A stretch of 64,000 nucleotides of DNA, taken from positions 33,860,502-33,924,501 of the forward strand of contig CM068547.1 of NCBI GenBank assembly GCA_035048495.1, in the 5' to 3' direction. This document shows positions 35,393 through 46,600 of this stretch, in pieces. This DNA comes from Euptelea pleiosperma. Its lineage: Eukaryota; Streptophyta; Magnoliopsida; Ranunculales; Eupteleaceae. Numbering within the stretch: position 1 is the first letter of the stretch; each line of letters starts with the position of its first letter. The notes beneath the pieces were generated by a model, which ran no database searches, had not been told where the DNA came from, and saw nothing but the letters and a program-made list of their open reading frames with translations. The translations under genes were made by a program, and so were the position numbers.

Positions 35393-35483
35393 CACTACAC
35401 CAAGAAGCCTTTAGAGTCATTCAGCCCATTAGAGAAGGGATTGTAAGCGTGTGAGAATTGAGAAAGATAGTCAAGTATCAGTC

Positions 35484-35842
35484 ATGGCCAGCTCTGTAGT
35501 GCTTAAGGTCGCATGTGTGGTTCTTGCATGCATGATTGTGGCTGCACCCCATGCGGAGGCGGCAATATCATGCGGCACAGTGGTGAGCAAGCTGACTCCC
35601 TGCCTTTCCTACCTGCAGATGGGTGGAACCCCACCGAAGGGCTGTTGCGACGGTGTAAAATCACTCAACCAAGCGGCTCAGACCACGCCGGACCGTCAGG
35701 CCACGTGCGCGTGCTTGAAGAACGCGGCATCTGGGATCTCTGGGGCCCAATTGGGTAACGCTGGCTCGCTCCCTGGCAAGTGCGGGGTCTCCATCCCTTA
35801 CAAGATCAGCCCCTCCACTGACTGCTCTAAGTATGCTTTTTA

Positions 35843-35884
<42 letters not shown>

Positions 35885-37071
35885 CGTCCTCCGGCAACTC
35901 ACTGTGTCTTGAGTGTAGGGTGACATTGACACAGCGAGTCCTCTGGACTTTTGAGAACTTTTGAAGAAGATCTACAGTCCTAAAACCTAATATCTGCCTA
36001 GCCGGTACATGTGCGTAGTGGTGGGTCCCATCTAAGAGACCTTCTATATATGCCAAGGAGCCCTGTTGGTGACCCAGCAAATGTGGGCCTCACTCTCTCA
36101 CGGGCATTACACCTTGCCACCTTTGCATATATTAGGACGGCAGACCATGATCTTTTAGGTCTACTTGAGAGGCGGGGTCAGAAAAAAGAGGGTCTCCTCT
36201 CCCGAGCCCGACCCTTCTTACAAAACTACGAAAATACTTTTGAAAATCATGTTAGGCCCGTGACGATATCTCAGCTTTCTCTTCTTTGGTGGGTCCCCTT
36301 GGAATGTTGTTTACCTTCATTTGGTCCCTGGTAGGCTGGTACTGTAGTGTGTCTAGTGACTAGGGAGGAATTTGTCGGACTATAACTTTCGCAGACGTTT
36401 GTGTGTATAATCATGCATATCATATTAAAGGGTGGGACCCCCTTTTTCTGACCCCTCTCAGGAGTCGTGCTCTCGCCGTGGGTTCCGAAAATCCAACGCT
36501 GGCATTCACTTTTTGCAAAAGCTCAACCATTGTTGGATTCGTGAAATTCACGGCCGAGAACACGACTCCCAAGAGGGGTCAGAAATAAAGGGGTATGCTC
36601 CCCACCCAAATAGATAGCTTTTCATAACCAGGGGAGACTCATACTTCTCATGAGGAGAAGACCAAGTTTTTGCCTCGAAAGCAATAAGGTGAGCCACATA
36701 GTTTGATTCCCTACCCGACCTCTGAAGATCATTGAGCCAACATGTCCACCAGACCTTCGGCGTCTGACTCCAAAATAACCATTTTGATGTTAGCAGCGAT
36801 GACTGACTGGACCTGGATGCCCTTCATCAGAGCTTTCGCCTCTGCCTCCTCTGTCTAGTTTGCTCTGGAAATTGGGAGGAATCTCTAACAATGAAACCCC
36901 AAAACCTTCAATTTTGATCTAAAATATGGATTGATTTGTAAAGGTAGTGGAACCATCAAAATAATAACGGTTGATCAACACCAAAATTGGATCATTCTAG
37001 CTTTGGTGCATGTACTTGTTAATTCCTAACTTTTTTTTTTTTTTGTCATTTTGTGTTGCAGGGTGAAGTGA
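35484..37071 (+). CDS. Non-specific lipid transfer protein, type 1
   Basis: Two exons: 35484-35830 and 37062-37071, giving 118 residues. Residues 1-26 are a signal peptide; the mature 92-residue protein has the exact type 1 pattern, C4, C14, C28-C29, C49-x-C51, C74, C88, with T-P-D-R and P-Y-K-I-S motifs. Such proteins carry lipids in a hydrophobic tunnel and act outside the cell in cuticle formation and defence. The intron (1231 bp) has donor TCTAA|GTATGC and acceptor TTTGTGTTGCAG|G after a long T tract; splicing restores the usual S-K-V-K ending. Read without splicing, the frame would end Y-A-F*, which is atypical. LTP genes of this type normally carry one intron just before the stop, but this one is enlarged, holding a (CT)18 tract and family 1 MITE sequence. 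The start at 35484 is chosen over an in-frame ATG at 35451 because it gives a clean signal peptide. Confidence 0.9.
35845..35880. repeat. (CT)18 microsatellite in the LTP intron
   Basis: Eighteen CT units, beginning about 15 bases after the splice donor. Confidence 0.95.
36160..36217. mobile_element. MITE, family 1, single arm in the LTP intron
   Basis: GGGGTCAGAAAAAAGAGGG then CCCGAGCCCGACCCT matches the right terminus of family 1. The left arm is missing. Confidence 0.5.
36430..36607. mobile_element. MITE, family 1, in the LTP intron
   Basis: GGGTGGGACCCCCTTTTTCT at the left faces GGGGTCAGAAATAAAGGGG ... CCCCACCC at the right. The inner arms TTCCGAAAATCCAACG and GTTGGATTCGTGAAATTC also pair. 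The 178-bp copy is related to 9530-9751 and 57374-57588. No matching flanking duplication was found. Confidence 0.7.
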
Positions 37072-37702
37072 GGTTTACATTGAAGAGCTAATGCTAGACG
37101 TAGGATGAAGAATGTGAGAATAAGATGTGGAGGCTGGATGTCACTGGGCTCCACTCGAGCTAGTGCCCTTTGCATGTGATGTGGTCTCTTAGTAATATGT
37201 ATCGCCATCGGTTCGTGGTTGTATGAAATAGCAATATATAAGTTATATATGGTCCACTTTTTTTTTGTTTTTTTAAGCAATGATCCACCGTCCGAATCAT
37301 GGATAAAAGTGTCGTCGATTGAACTTGATCTCAGGCCATCTTGCTCGAGAGAATCTTGAGGCTCCTTAAGGAGAGTACATCTTGGGTGAGACAACCCCCT
37401 AACTGGATAGATCGGTGCCTGCCGATCAATCTATCGAGAAAGGGATCATCATCATCATCTTCTTCTTCTTCTGTGCCTTATCCTTTTAAACTTGTGTGGA
37501 CCCTCGGAAATTGGAAGATTTTGATTTGTTGACCATGTTGATTTTTGACATGGAAGTTCTTTAAGGGACCATAATGGTTGGGCTAAGGAGCTGATGATGA
37601 TTTTGGGTACACCCTTGAATGGTTGTGGTTCTGATCCCTTCATCTGTTCCATCTCACTTTAATTAACATGGAAAGCCAACTAAACCTGCATAATTGTGGG
37701 AG

Positions 37703-37960
37703 AGTAAGACTTTGATGACAGGGTGCAATAGGAGCCACGTGGCATACTCTTAGAGGACTATGACCGTATGGATGTTTTTCCAATCCCTATATGGACCTAC
37801 AAACGAAAAATCAGCTTGATTTGTGATTTCAAACCTTTGGATCTTTGTAATTCAAATAATGGTCAATAATGCTCAAATTTCCAACGGTTAAAATCAACCC
37901 ATGAAAACAATTCCAATCCAACGCCTAGAAATCACTAATCAGGCTGATTTTTGGTTCTAC
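37703..37960. mobile_element. MITE, family 2, truncated on the right
   Basis: The left end GTAAGACTTTGATGACAGG and left arm are very similar to 32430-32809; similarity stops after GGCTGATTTTTGGTT near 37957. Confidence 0.7.
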
Positions 37961-38199
37961 CTTTCTCATCGTAAAGATTGTAATTAACGGTTTAAGCTCT
38001 CAGCATTATGGATTGTAATTACTGTGGTCCCCGCCAATAAATACTGGGTCCCGCCTTGTTTGTCTGCGAATGAAAAAATCAACTTGATGGATGGCTGTAC
38101 CCATCTGATCGATAGGCTTTTTCTTTTACCTGGATTCTCCTTCCATCTCATCCAGAGTAAACCTTCCCTCACTGCTGCAGTTAGCGATGCCACTCACTG

Positions 38200-38500
38200 C
38201 AGCCAATATGAGCCACGTGGCATATTCTTAAGAGGACACTAACCGTATGGATGTTTGCAAGATCCCTAGGTGGACCTACAAACCAAAAATAAACTTGATC
38301 AGTGATCTCTAAGCATTATATTGAAGTCATTTTCATGGGTTGATTTTAACTGTAGTAATTTGAGCGATATTGACCATTATTTGGGTACAAAGATCAAAAG
38401 GTTTTAAATCACTAATCAGGCTGATTTTTAGTTTGTAAGTCAACCTAGGGATTGGCTAAACATACATACAGTTAGTGTCCTCTTAAGAATGTGGACCGTG
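38200..38500. mobile_element. MITE, family 2
   Basis: GAGCCACGTGGCATATTCTT at the left faces AAGAATGTGGACC near 38485-38497 at the right, with the family's inner arms between them. Confidence 0.65.
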
Positions 38501-39247
38501 GTGCATTTGTAGCGGGTGGGATCCAACATTTGACCATGGCCACCCATTTTAGCTGACGTGTTTCAGATTAATACAGTAAAGAACAAGCAAAATGAGAATT
38601 CATACTTCCTCACTCATGCACGGCACCTACATGGTGCAGCTGCAAGTGGACCATAACGGGTGAGCCTCACCTAAGAGATCCCCCTAGGTCCAAAATTAAG
38701 CCAGATCGAACGATCCATCTGATAAATGGACTTTTTCTACTCTCCCCGGCTGATTTCTTTGTTATAGCTAGTCCAAGCATGGTTCAAAGTTTCGGCCGAC
38801 ACTGAAACGTTTCGTCCAGTTTCGATTTTGCTATAGGACAGAACTACATATGTTTCGGTTGGTTTACTTCATGTATAAATTTGTACTAATATTTCTTTTC
38901 GGTTTCACAATGTTTCGTCTTCCGATGTGTTTCGGTGTTGTCTACGAACGAAACGATACCATGTGCTTTGAACCATGAGTCCAAGATGTGGTTCATTAGA
39001 TTACCTAAAAAAATTAGGGTCGGGATCGGGGGTCAGAAATTTCTAACTGATTTTTTATCCGAACTGAATCGAAGATCGGCTCAAAATCAGATTGCTATTA
39101 GTACTGTCCAACTGACAACCACTTTTCTTACGGCCCCAAGCCGCCGAACGTGGCTTTAAAAAAAAGCATAAGAGAGTCTGAAGTGCATTAAATATGACAA
39201 ACACGTGTCATATTGTTGCACGACTTCTCTCTCACGTCCTCTCTTCC

Positions 39248-39577
39248 GACTAAAACTTCGAATACAAGCCAAGCCACATGGCACACTCTTAGTGGACGCT
39301 GACCGTATGGATGTTTGGCCAGTCCCTCGTGAAGCTACAAACCAAAAATCAGCCCGATTCGTGAATTCTAAGCGTTGGATTGAAGTTATTTTCATGGGTT
39401 GATTTTAACCATAGGAATTTGAGCATTATTTGGGTGCGCGAAGGTCCAAAGTTTGTAAATCACTAATTATGCTGATTTTTGGTTTGCAGGTCCACCGAGG
39501 GAGTGGCCAAACATCCAAACGGTCAGCGTCCACAAGAGTGTGCCACGGTCACAACCCCTTGTGACAGAAGTTTTACT
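39248..39577. mobile_element. MITE, family 2
   Basis: ACTAAAACTTCGAATACAAG at the left; TTGTGACAGAAGTTTTACT at the right. Paired arms CCACATGGCACACTCTT and AGAGTGTGCCACGG lie just inside. Confidence 0.65.
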
Positions 39578-40484
39578 CTTCTCTTCCTCATCTGCACTGC
39601 AACTATTTTGGCGATTCCTTCTATGCGCTCCAACTCTTCAACAACCACCTTTCCTTCATTTCAAGTCAAAAAATACAGAAGAAAATCCTTTCATGGACTT
39701 GTCTTCCATATGGACCATATCTTGAGAGATCTTCACGGTTTTGACCAATTCAAAGAAAGTGAATTAATTGTGCGTGAATTTACAGTTAATTCACAGGTGC
39801 TCCCCTTTTTATCTCTACTTTCCTGTCACCTTTGCTAAACTTAACTGTGCATGTTTCTACTTTCAATCTTCATTAATACTCAAAGCTCTCTTTCACCTGG
39901 AGGATTGTTTGCCCAATTGCTTGCCTGATGGAATCCATAATCTTAGCATCAACTGGATTTCCAGCTGCATCATGGATATCAAAGAAAACCCCGAAAAGGG
40001 TTGCAGCAGAAAGAAGTAAGAGAAGCGCGAGAAGAGATAAGCATTGCCCTATTTAATGCATGTCAGACTCATGCTTTTTTGAAACGACGGGCTGTCTTTC
40101 GTGGACCTTCGTCGTCTTGACGGCTCATGCCCTAAAGTGGTTGTCAGTTGGAGAGTACCAATGGCCGTCCGATTGTGAGCCAATCTACCGTCCAGTGGTT
40201 CCGGTGAAAAGTCATGTAGAAATTTCTGTCCCCCGATCCCGACCCAAATAAATTATGGCCCATCAAATTCTCGGGTCCTCGAACAAACACAAATCTGATT
40301 CATTTCTGAATTCATGCAAATCCCATAATAAAACTATAACAACAATCACATATGCAACCTGAAATTCTCATCTGTAAGATTGGGTACACTTAGTATTAAA
40401 GTGACTTTGATAACACCAATTGATAACCCATTTAACAGATTCTCAAAGGAGAGAGATCAAAACCAACTACTAACACATCATACC

Positions 40485-43152
40485 TCAATCTGGCAAAGCA
40501 GTTCCCCTCTCGAGATTGTTCTTGATCTCCAGAGTATATTTACCAAAGGCTCTCTCAATCTTCTTGTTGAAATGCTCATTACGGTCGTTGATTGAATCAA
40601 TATCCTTCTCTTCGTGGAACCTTCGCCTCCGGCTAAATGACCTCCGCTTCTCTTCCATGTCCTGGAGCTCCTTCACCATCTTGTCAACCTTCTCTTCTGA
40701 GATCTTCGGTGCCTGTACAAACATTAGAAAAGGGTGAGTGTGGAGGAATAATACCTCTGATTTAAGCCATTTCCAACTGTAACTAACTCAGGGTTGCTTC
40801 AATATACCTTCCCATACTGGAGACTGGAAGCTTCACGGTAGAACTCTGGATCAGCTTCTTTCATTCTATTATATTCTTCAAGGTCACACTCCAAGTTCTT
40901 TGTACGCTTCTTGTAGGCATTGTACAGTGTTTTCTGGTTGAAAACTGTTCAAAGAAGATGGTTATTTGTCAGCATTACCCCTTAGATTTAATTAGCCTTC
41001 CTATACCTCGCTTTCCTTCATCCTGGATTCCCCTCCAGTAGAAACATATTTTTAGTAGGAAAATAAAATATGGGGTCAACAATAGAACAATTTCTAGACC
41101 AACTGCAAGAAACCATAAATGCAAAGAGAATCATGCGGTGTGCGCATAGCATATAGAGCCCACCCCAGTATTTTTCTACTGCTACTCAACAATTTCTGTA
41201 ATGGTAATAGGCCATTTCAATGCTGCTAAGTCTGCTCAATTTGTTTTGCACATCTGCTGTGTGTTCTACTGTGCCAATAGAACAACCCAACCTTAACTAA
41301 TGAGTTTAGCTGGCTGCCTGTAACCATTTCCAAACTTCCCAGAGAGGTAGGATGTTTGAATATCAATGAACTAGAAAAAGTTAAAAGAAGGAGAAATCAA
41401 AGAGGAGAAACAGAAACCCCCCAATGCTGCAGGGAAGCAAACATTCAGCTGTATTGACATAACTTACATTATAGTTTACACACTCGTAGATATAAAAATA
41501 ACATCATATTTGTCCTCATTTTACTACCACATACGATTCATGTGCAAGAAAGAATTCGTACACAAACCTTCTATTGTATTTATGCTTCCTGTTTCTAGAA
41601 TTACTTGTACATAAGAATATATTTCAAGAAATAAGGTATAGAAAGAATCCCACCTACTTATCAAGTTAAATATGTGGTGCATGAGAAATGTAAACAACAA
41701 AACAAGAATATATACAAATTGACATGCACATGGCAGTACAGGCTATATTACAATTTACATTGACCGACAATCTGCATGTCATCTAGTTTGACTTCGGTAT
41801 GGAAAATGTATAGAAGTATTGGAATGTACTAAAATGGTGTGGCAATCTGAGCTTACCGTCCCAGCCAAATGGAGCAGGATCCTTTTCCCACTTTTTGTAT
41901 TTTGACTCTGCCATCTGTTGTGTGTCAAGCATGTATGCCTTTTTCATATCCAAACCATTTGCATCTAGCAGTTTTCCAATTTTCTTCTTCCTCTCCTCGA
42001 TCCATTTTTGTTTGGAAATGCCCCTCGACTCTGGCGGAGCTTCCATTCTTTTCTTCTCTGCCACCATGGCACTCTGGTTGGCCTTTCTTGCCTCATTCTG
42101 CAAGCGGAGGGGCACAAAAGTTGAAATTAAGGTAAAAAACACAAGATGGAAACTATCTTCAACTTTCCAAATCTAACCAAATCCATCAATAAAAACATTA
42201 ATATTGCAAATGATGGAAAAAGAGTTACCATCTTAAGCCTAAGGTCGAACAATTTTTTCTGTCGTCCTGTGAGTTTTGTGTAATCTGCTTCCACGGTTTC
42301 CTCAACAGGATGGTCATCATCATCCCCATCAGCATGTTCTTCTTGACCTAATCCTTGGTCATGATGATCCTCATCCTGATCGGGATCATCGGACTGGAAT
42401 CGACCACCAGCAGTACCAGCTTGTTTACCCTCTGAAATGAAACGTGCAATACTGAACTTAAGCAAAGAATGGAGCAATTACAATGAATACAATATATGAG
42501 AATACTATATAAACTTTCACAAAGCAGACCCGCATCTCCTGATTAACCATAGTATGAACTGTATATTATGTCCATTGTAGGTTGACACAATTTATATAAA
42601 TTTTGAGAGATTACAGGTTTCGGAAGTCAAGGGGCATTTTTGCCTACACCTTTCTCACTTCAAGGAAAATAATTATTTAGCAGATTATACATATCCCCTT
42701 TTAAGGATGTTGTTAGGTTTCAAGGTGTGCTTTATCTCTAATATCCCTCCAAGCAAACCCAGTGTATGATTCTTAGTTGGTTTATCAAGACAGAGCTATC
42801 TCTGCACCCAAAGACTCCCTAACTACCACTAATCCATTGCCTGCCTAACTTTCAAAAATCTGAGATTTCATTACAAATTATGGAATTTGAGAGGTTATCG
42901 GTTGATTTTTACCACTTTCGAGAGCATATTTGTTTTGAGAGGTATTCGTATTACTGTGTTTCTAAAACAAGAATTACGATTCCGAGAAAAAGTGAAAAAC
43001 TTGTGAAGGTTAGAGAGACTAATAAAACCTGATTCTTCTCGTTCGATCTGCTCCTTAGCTTCGGCGATTCTTCGGAAGCAAAATTCGACACATTCATGAT
43101 AGGGATTGGATGCGTTTATGCAATCAGGGTGGACTCTCTGTTCTTCAGCCAT
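40485..43152 (-). CDS. SYF2: Pre-mRNA-splicing factor SYF2
   Basis: Five exons on the minus strand: 43152-43029, 42431-42229, 42097-41857, 40944-40808, 40712-40485, giving 310 residues with all joins in frame at GT/AG sites. The N terminus has the plant SYF2 signature V-H-P-D-C-I-N-A-S-N-P-Y-H-E-C. Exon 2 has an acidic stretch (D/E/H-rich). Exons 3-5 carry the SYF2 domain: W-D-V-F-N-Q-K-T-L-Y-N-A-Y-K-K-R across the exon 3/4 join, and a basic, coiled C-terminal part (R-R-S-F-S-R-R-R-R-F). SYF2 is a component of the NineTeen/Prp19-associated spliceosome and acts in the nucleus. An upstream in-frame ATG at 43233 would add 27 residues absent from relatives, so I prefer 43152. Intron 3 is 912 bp with no recognised element. 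Confidence 0.92.
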
Positions 43153-43642
43153 TATTGCTTGTAATTCAGCTTCAGGAATTCTCTGAACCCTAATAACATC
43201 CAAAAACCCTAAGTTCAAGCAACTCTCAAACAAAAACCCTAGAAATTTACATAAGTATTAGAGAGATTGGGGTTTCTACTTGTTTGCTATTTGTTCTATC
43301 AAACAAATAAAAATTAGAGAATTCAAGGAAGAGAGACGAACCTGTTGCTAGAGAGAGAGAGCGCGAAGGAGAGTCGTTTTGCTTGTACAAGGGGTTTGAG
43401 GGAAGGAATAGAGTCAATACTCAAATAGATAATGGTCCGTGGGGTTGTTAATTTACTAAAATAAGAATGACAGGACATGAAAAGACCAAAACATCCTCGT
43501 ATTTCATCAATTTTGCTTAAAAGTTGTAGGGCTTTTCTGGGAAAACATTAGCAAAAGACATTGATGACCGTTAAAATATCATTGATAGGGTCCCAAACAA
43601 TCCTCTCTCTCTCTCTCTCTCTCTGAAGTCTGAACCTTAACA
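43153..43642. promoter_or_regulatory. Shared upstream region of SYF2 and the PotD-like gene
   Basis: The 490 bp between divergent start codons must contain both promoters and 5' UTRs. A (CT)11 tract at 43603-43624 sits just before the PotD-like start codon, as in the 5' UTRs of many plant genes. Confidence 0.5.
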
Positions 43643-46600
43643 ATGGCGCTGTTGCCATCTACCGCGCTCTTAGACCCATCTCACTCCTATTTTCAAAGCC
43701 CTAACCCTAGTTCGGCGTTGCTTTACAAATGGAAACCCCTGTTTTTACAGCAGAGGAGTCTCAGATCCTCTGCAATAATGCTCTTCGGCATTTCCAACAG
43801 CCGGAATCTGACGCCATGTTCAATGCCGGTAGAATCCACTGATGTACCTCCGTCACGTCCGGAAACCCTAAAACTGCTCCCTTCGTTGCTTCAACTCGCT
43901 GCCTCTGCGATACTCTTCGTTGGCTTCAGCGCCCGTGCTTGCTCGGTCGGCAACGGCAAGCTCCCTGCCGTCCCCGCTTCTACGTGTCGGACAGTGCACG
44001 AAGAGAGAATCGGAGGAAGCGTCAATGGCGAAGATGGCAGTCCCGTCGAGCCAAATTCAGGTTATTTTCTCCTCATTTTAGCTAATTTTCTCGTTGGATT
44101 TTTTTATTTTTTTGGTATCTTGGTATTACTTGTTGGTTCTCTACACAGACAGTGGAGCGAAGTCTCCACAGTAGGGGTTATCTTGCAAGTGGCAGCTGAG
44201 GTGTTGCCTCTGTTGTGTCCAAGTGTTTCGCCACCTCACCCTCTCTCCATGATGTAAATTCCATGGCAATACCCTCTGCAACATGGACGAGGCTATTGGA
44301 CTGAAACTTGCCACACACACTGGGAGAGGGAGAGGTGTCCAAAAACACGTGGACCATTCGCCCAGCACTTCAGCTGCCACGTGTGGAAATGCCCGTGGAG
44401 ACTTCTTACTCCACTGTCTGTGTAGAAAATCATTTCCCCCCTACTTGTTTGATGGAATATATACTGATATAAATAGGTAAATTAGCTGAATTCTAATTGA
44501 AATGCTTGTGTTCGATGAGGGAGGTTTGTGATTGAGCTGCATTTCTGTAATTGAGCTATTTTCAGTGAACACGAATGATCATGCTATGGAAAATTCTGAA
44601 ATCGTGGAAAACATTGAAGATAAGGAGTTGAAAGCCGCGTTAGAAAGTTGGAAGTCTAAAACATTCGCCTTGACTGTCCCTCTAAGATTGGTTGCGCTCC
44701 GTGGTTCTATACCTCCTTCGTGGAATAAGGTTTGGTACTTTTTTTTTGTTTTTCGTTCTTCCTTTTTATATCGTTTTAATACATTGAATAAAATTGTCAA
44801 ATGTAAAACATAACAGGTTTTATGAAGTGTTGAAAACATCCCACCAAAATGTTGTTTAGTCTCACCCCCCTGCACATTTGTCATGTGGACTACGAAGGTG
44901 TTAAAAGTTTGATTTATTTTGAAATTTGAATAGTTTATATCTTGCATAATCACACCATTGCTTTTGGCATTCAGAACGCTTTTGCTTATTGCTTTCATGG
45001 CATGTAGGATTTTATGCAATCACAAGGAAGGAGATTAAAGTTAAGTTATGAGTTCCGTGGGAGTCTCGGTGACATTTTTTCTGATCTTTCTTCATCCTTT
45101 AGCAAAGGCAGCCTTGGCCCTAAATCAGCTATGACAGCTGATATTGTCACAGTTGGCGACTCATGGCTCAGTTTGGGAATTAACAAGGGTATAATTGAAC
45201 CCATACCAGGCGTAGAAGGACAAGATTGGTTTAAAGGTTTAAGTGAGAAATGGAAGGTAAGAGTAAATTTGTTTGTTCATTGTACTTCTATTTCACTTTT
45301 TGCGTGGTATTGCTGGTAGTTTAAGGACAACATATTTCTCCCTGGTCAAGCCATGTTGACTTGGCCAGTAAAATAAACAATGCAAAATGCAACAAAGAAT
45401 TTTATGAAAGTAATGACGTAACATAATTCTTCAATTTTCTTTTCTGTTTTTCTGTTTAGGGAAACTTAAAGCACAGGGTTGTAAAATTATTTTATGAGCA
45501 TATTACAGAATGCCAGTGAAGATATTATGAATATGGCTGAGAAATGCTTGTCATAATAACGGGGAAAGCATTTATTAATTTCCATAAATCCCCATCAAAC
45601 CCTAGTTTCTTATTTTTTTGGTTTACCAGTCACCTTAATTTCCATATGACCAGACTTTTGTTTGTAAATCCATAATCCATCTCTCATCTCTATCACACCA
45701 CCTTTCAGCCCAATTTTCAAACATGCAACAGTCCATATAAATCCCTATCAACCAAGTTCAAAACCCTGATCACACACCACTAGATTACGCAATGTCCAGC
45801 CATTATTCTATCCGGAAATTCAGTCTTTGAACCCTATTCCTTCAACTTAATTCCCTAACAAACCCAGTTCCTTTTCTAGATCAGTTGACACTTGAGAGTG
45901 CCCTTTATTTTTTTTTTTTTTTATCGGTAAAAGATGAATTTATTAAAGAGGGCTGAGAAGGCCCTGGCAAAAGACTATACAAAGACTCCCCCGATCTACA
46001 ACAAAACCGACCCCCAAAACCAGGCCAAAACACCCAGAGGGGACAAGCTAAGACAGGATCAGGCGGTCCTACCGGACGACAAAGTCCTCAAATCTAAACT
46101 CTTTGACTTCGGGGATGATTGAGCTCCAATGATACAGAGTGGCTTTGATATTCATGATTATCTCCTCGACCTTGGCTTCCTTCTCTTCAAAAATCCGCCG
46201 ATTTCTTTCTTTCCACAGCTCCCAACAAATGGCATGCAGAATAAGCCTCCAAAGCATACGGCCACTATCAGAGAAGGCTTTAGAATGCCAGCTTCTGAAA
46301 GTTTCTAACACAGAGTGGGGGAGGACCCAAGAAATGCCAAAGAGACTCAGGAATCTGTCCCAAATACTTTTGGATACGCCGCAATGGATTGAGAGTGCCC
46401 TTTATAGCCCGTTAGTTATTATTGTATACCCTTTAGCAACAAAACGGGCTTTCAATCTCTCGATAGACCCATCCGGGAGGGACTTCACAGTGTACACCCA
46501 ACACAACCAACAACGTGCTTCCCCAGATGTAAAGCTATGATACCCGGATACCTGTATATGCCCAGAGTACCAGTATCCACAGGATACGACACGGATACAG

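Larger units (their letters stand above)
30979..35470 (+). repeat. Tandem duplication of LTP upstream region, copy B (leads into the LTP gene)
   Basis: The second copy of the unit described at 24889-30855. Left similarity begins near TTAAACCTACGTC and right similarity ends at 35470. The spacer 30856-30978 between copies includes a reused phrase (AAACACTACACTAAGAA) like the promoter's own 5' UTR. Private insertions here are 32430-32809, about 33019-33298, 33490-34270 and 34956-35127. Confidence 0.85.
37072..40484. other. Intergenic between LTP and SYF2, mostly MITEs
   Basis: The LTP 3' UTR should occupy the first 200-300 bases. The rest contains three family 2 MITEs. 39580-40020 and 40060-40250 have open frames without recognisable motifs. 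Confidence 0.5.

Noticed and set aside
35661..36080. Minus-strand frame overlapping the LTP exon with a run of E-R residues
   Set aside because: The E-R run is the antisense reading of the (CT)18 tract; the rest is antisense to the LTP exon.
40060..40251. 63-codon frame upstream (3') of SYF2
   Set aside because: No recognisable family, and it lies in MITE-rich intergenic DNA with no gene signals.
43153..43233. Upstream in-frame ATG at 43233 as the SYF2 start
   Set aside because: It would add 27 residues before the conserved plant N terminus; the ATG at 43152 fits the family better.
46069..46311. 80-codon minus-strand frame as a host gene
   Set aside because: It is the C-terminal LINE reverse-transcriptase tail inside an insert with a 17-bp target duplication and poly(A).
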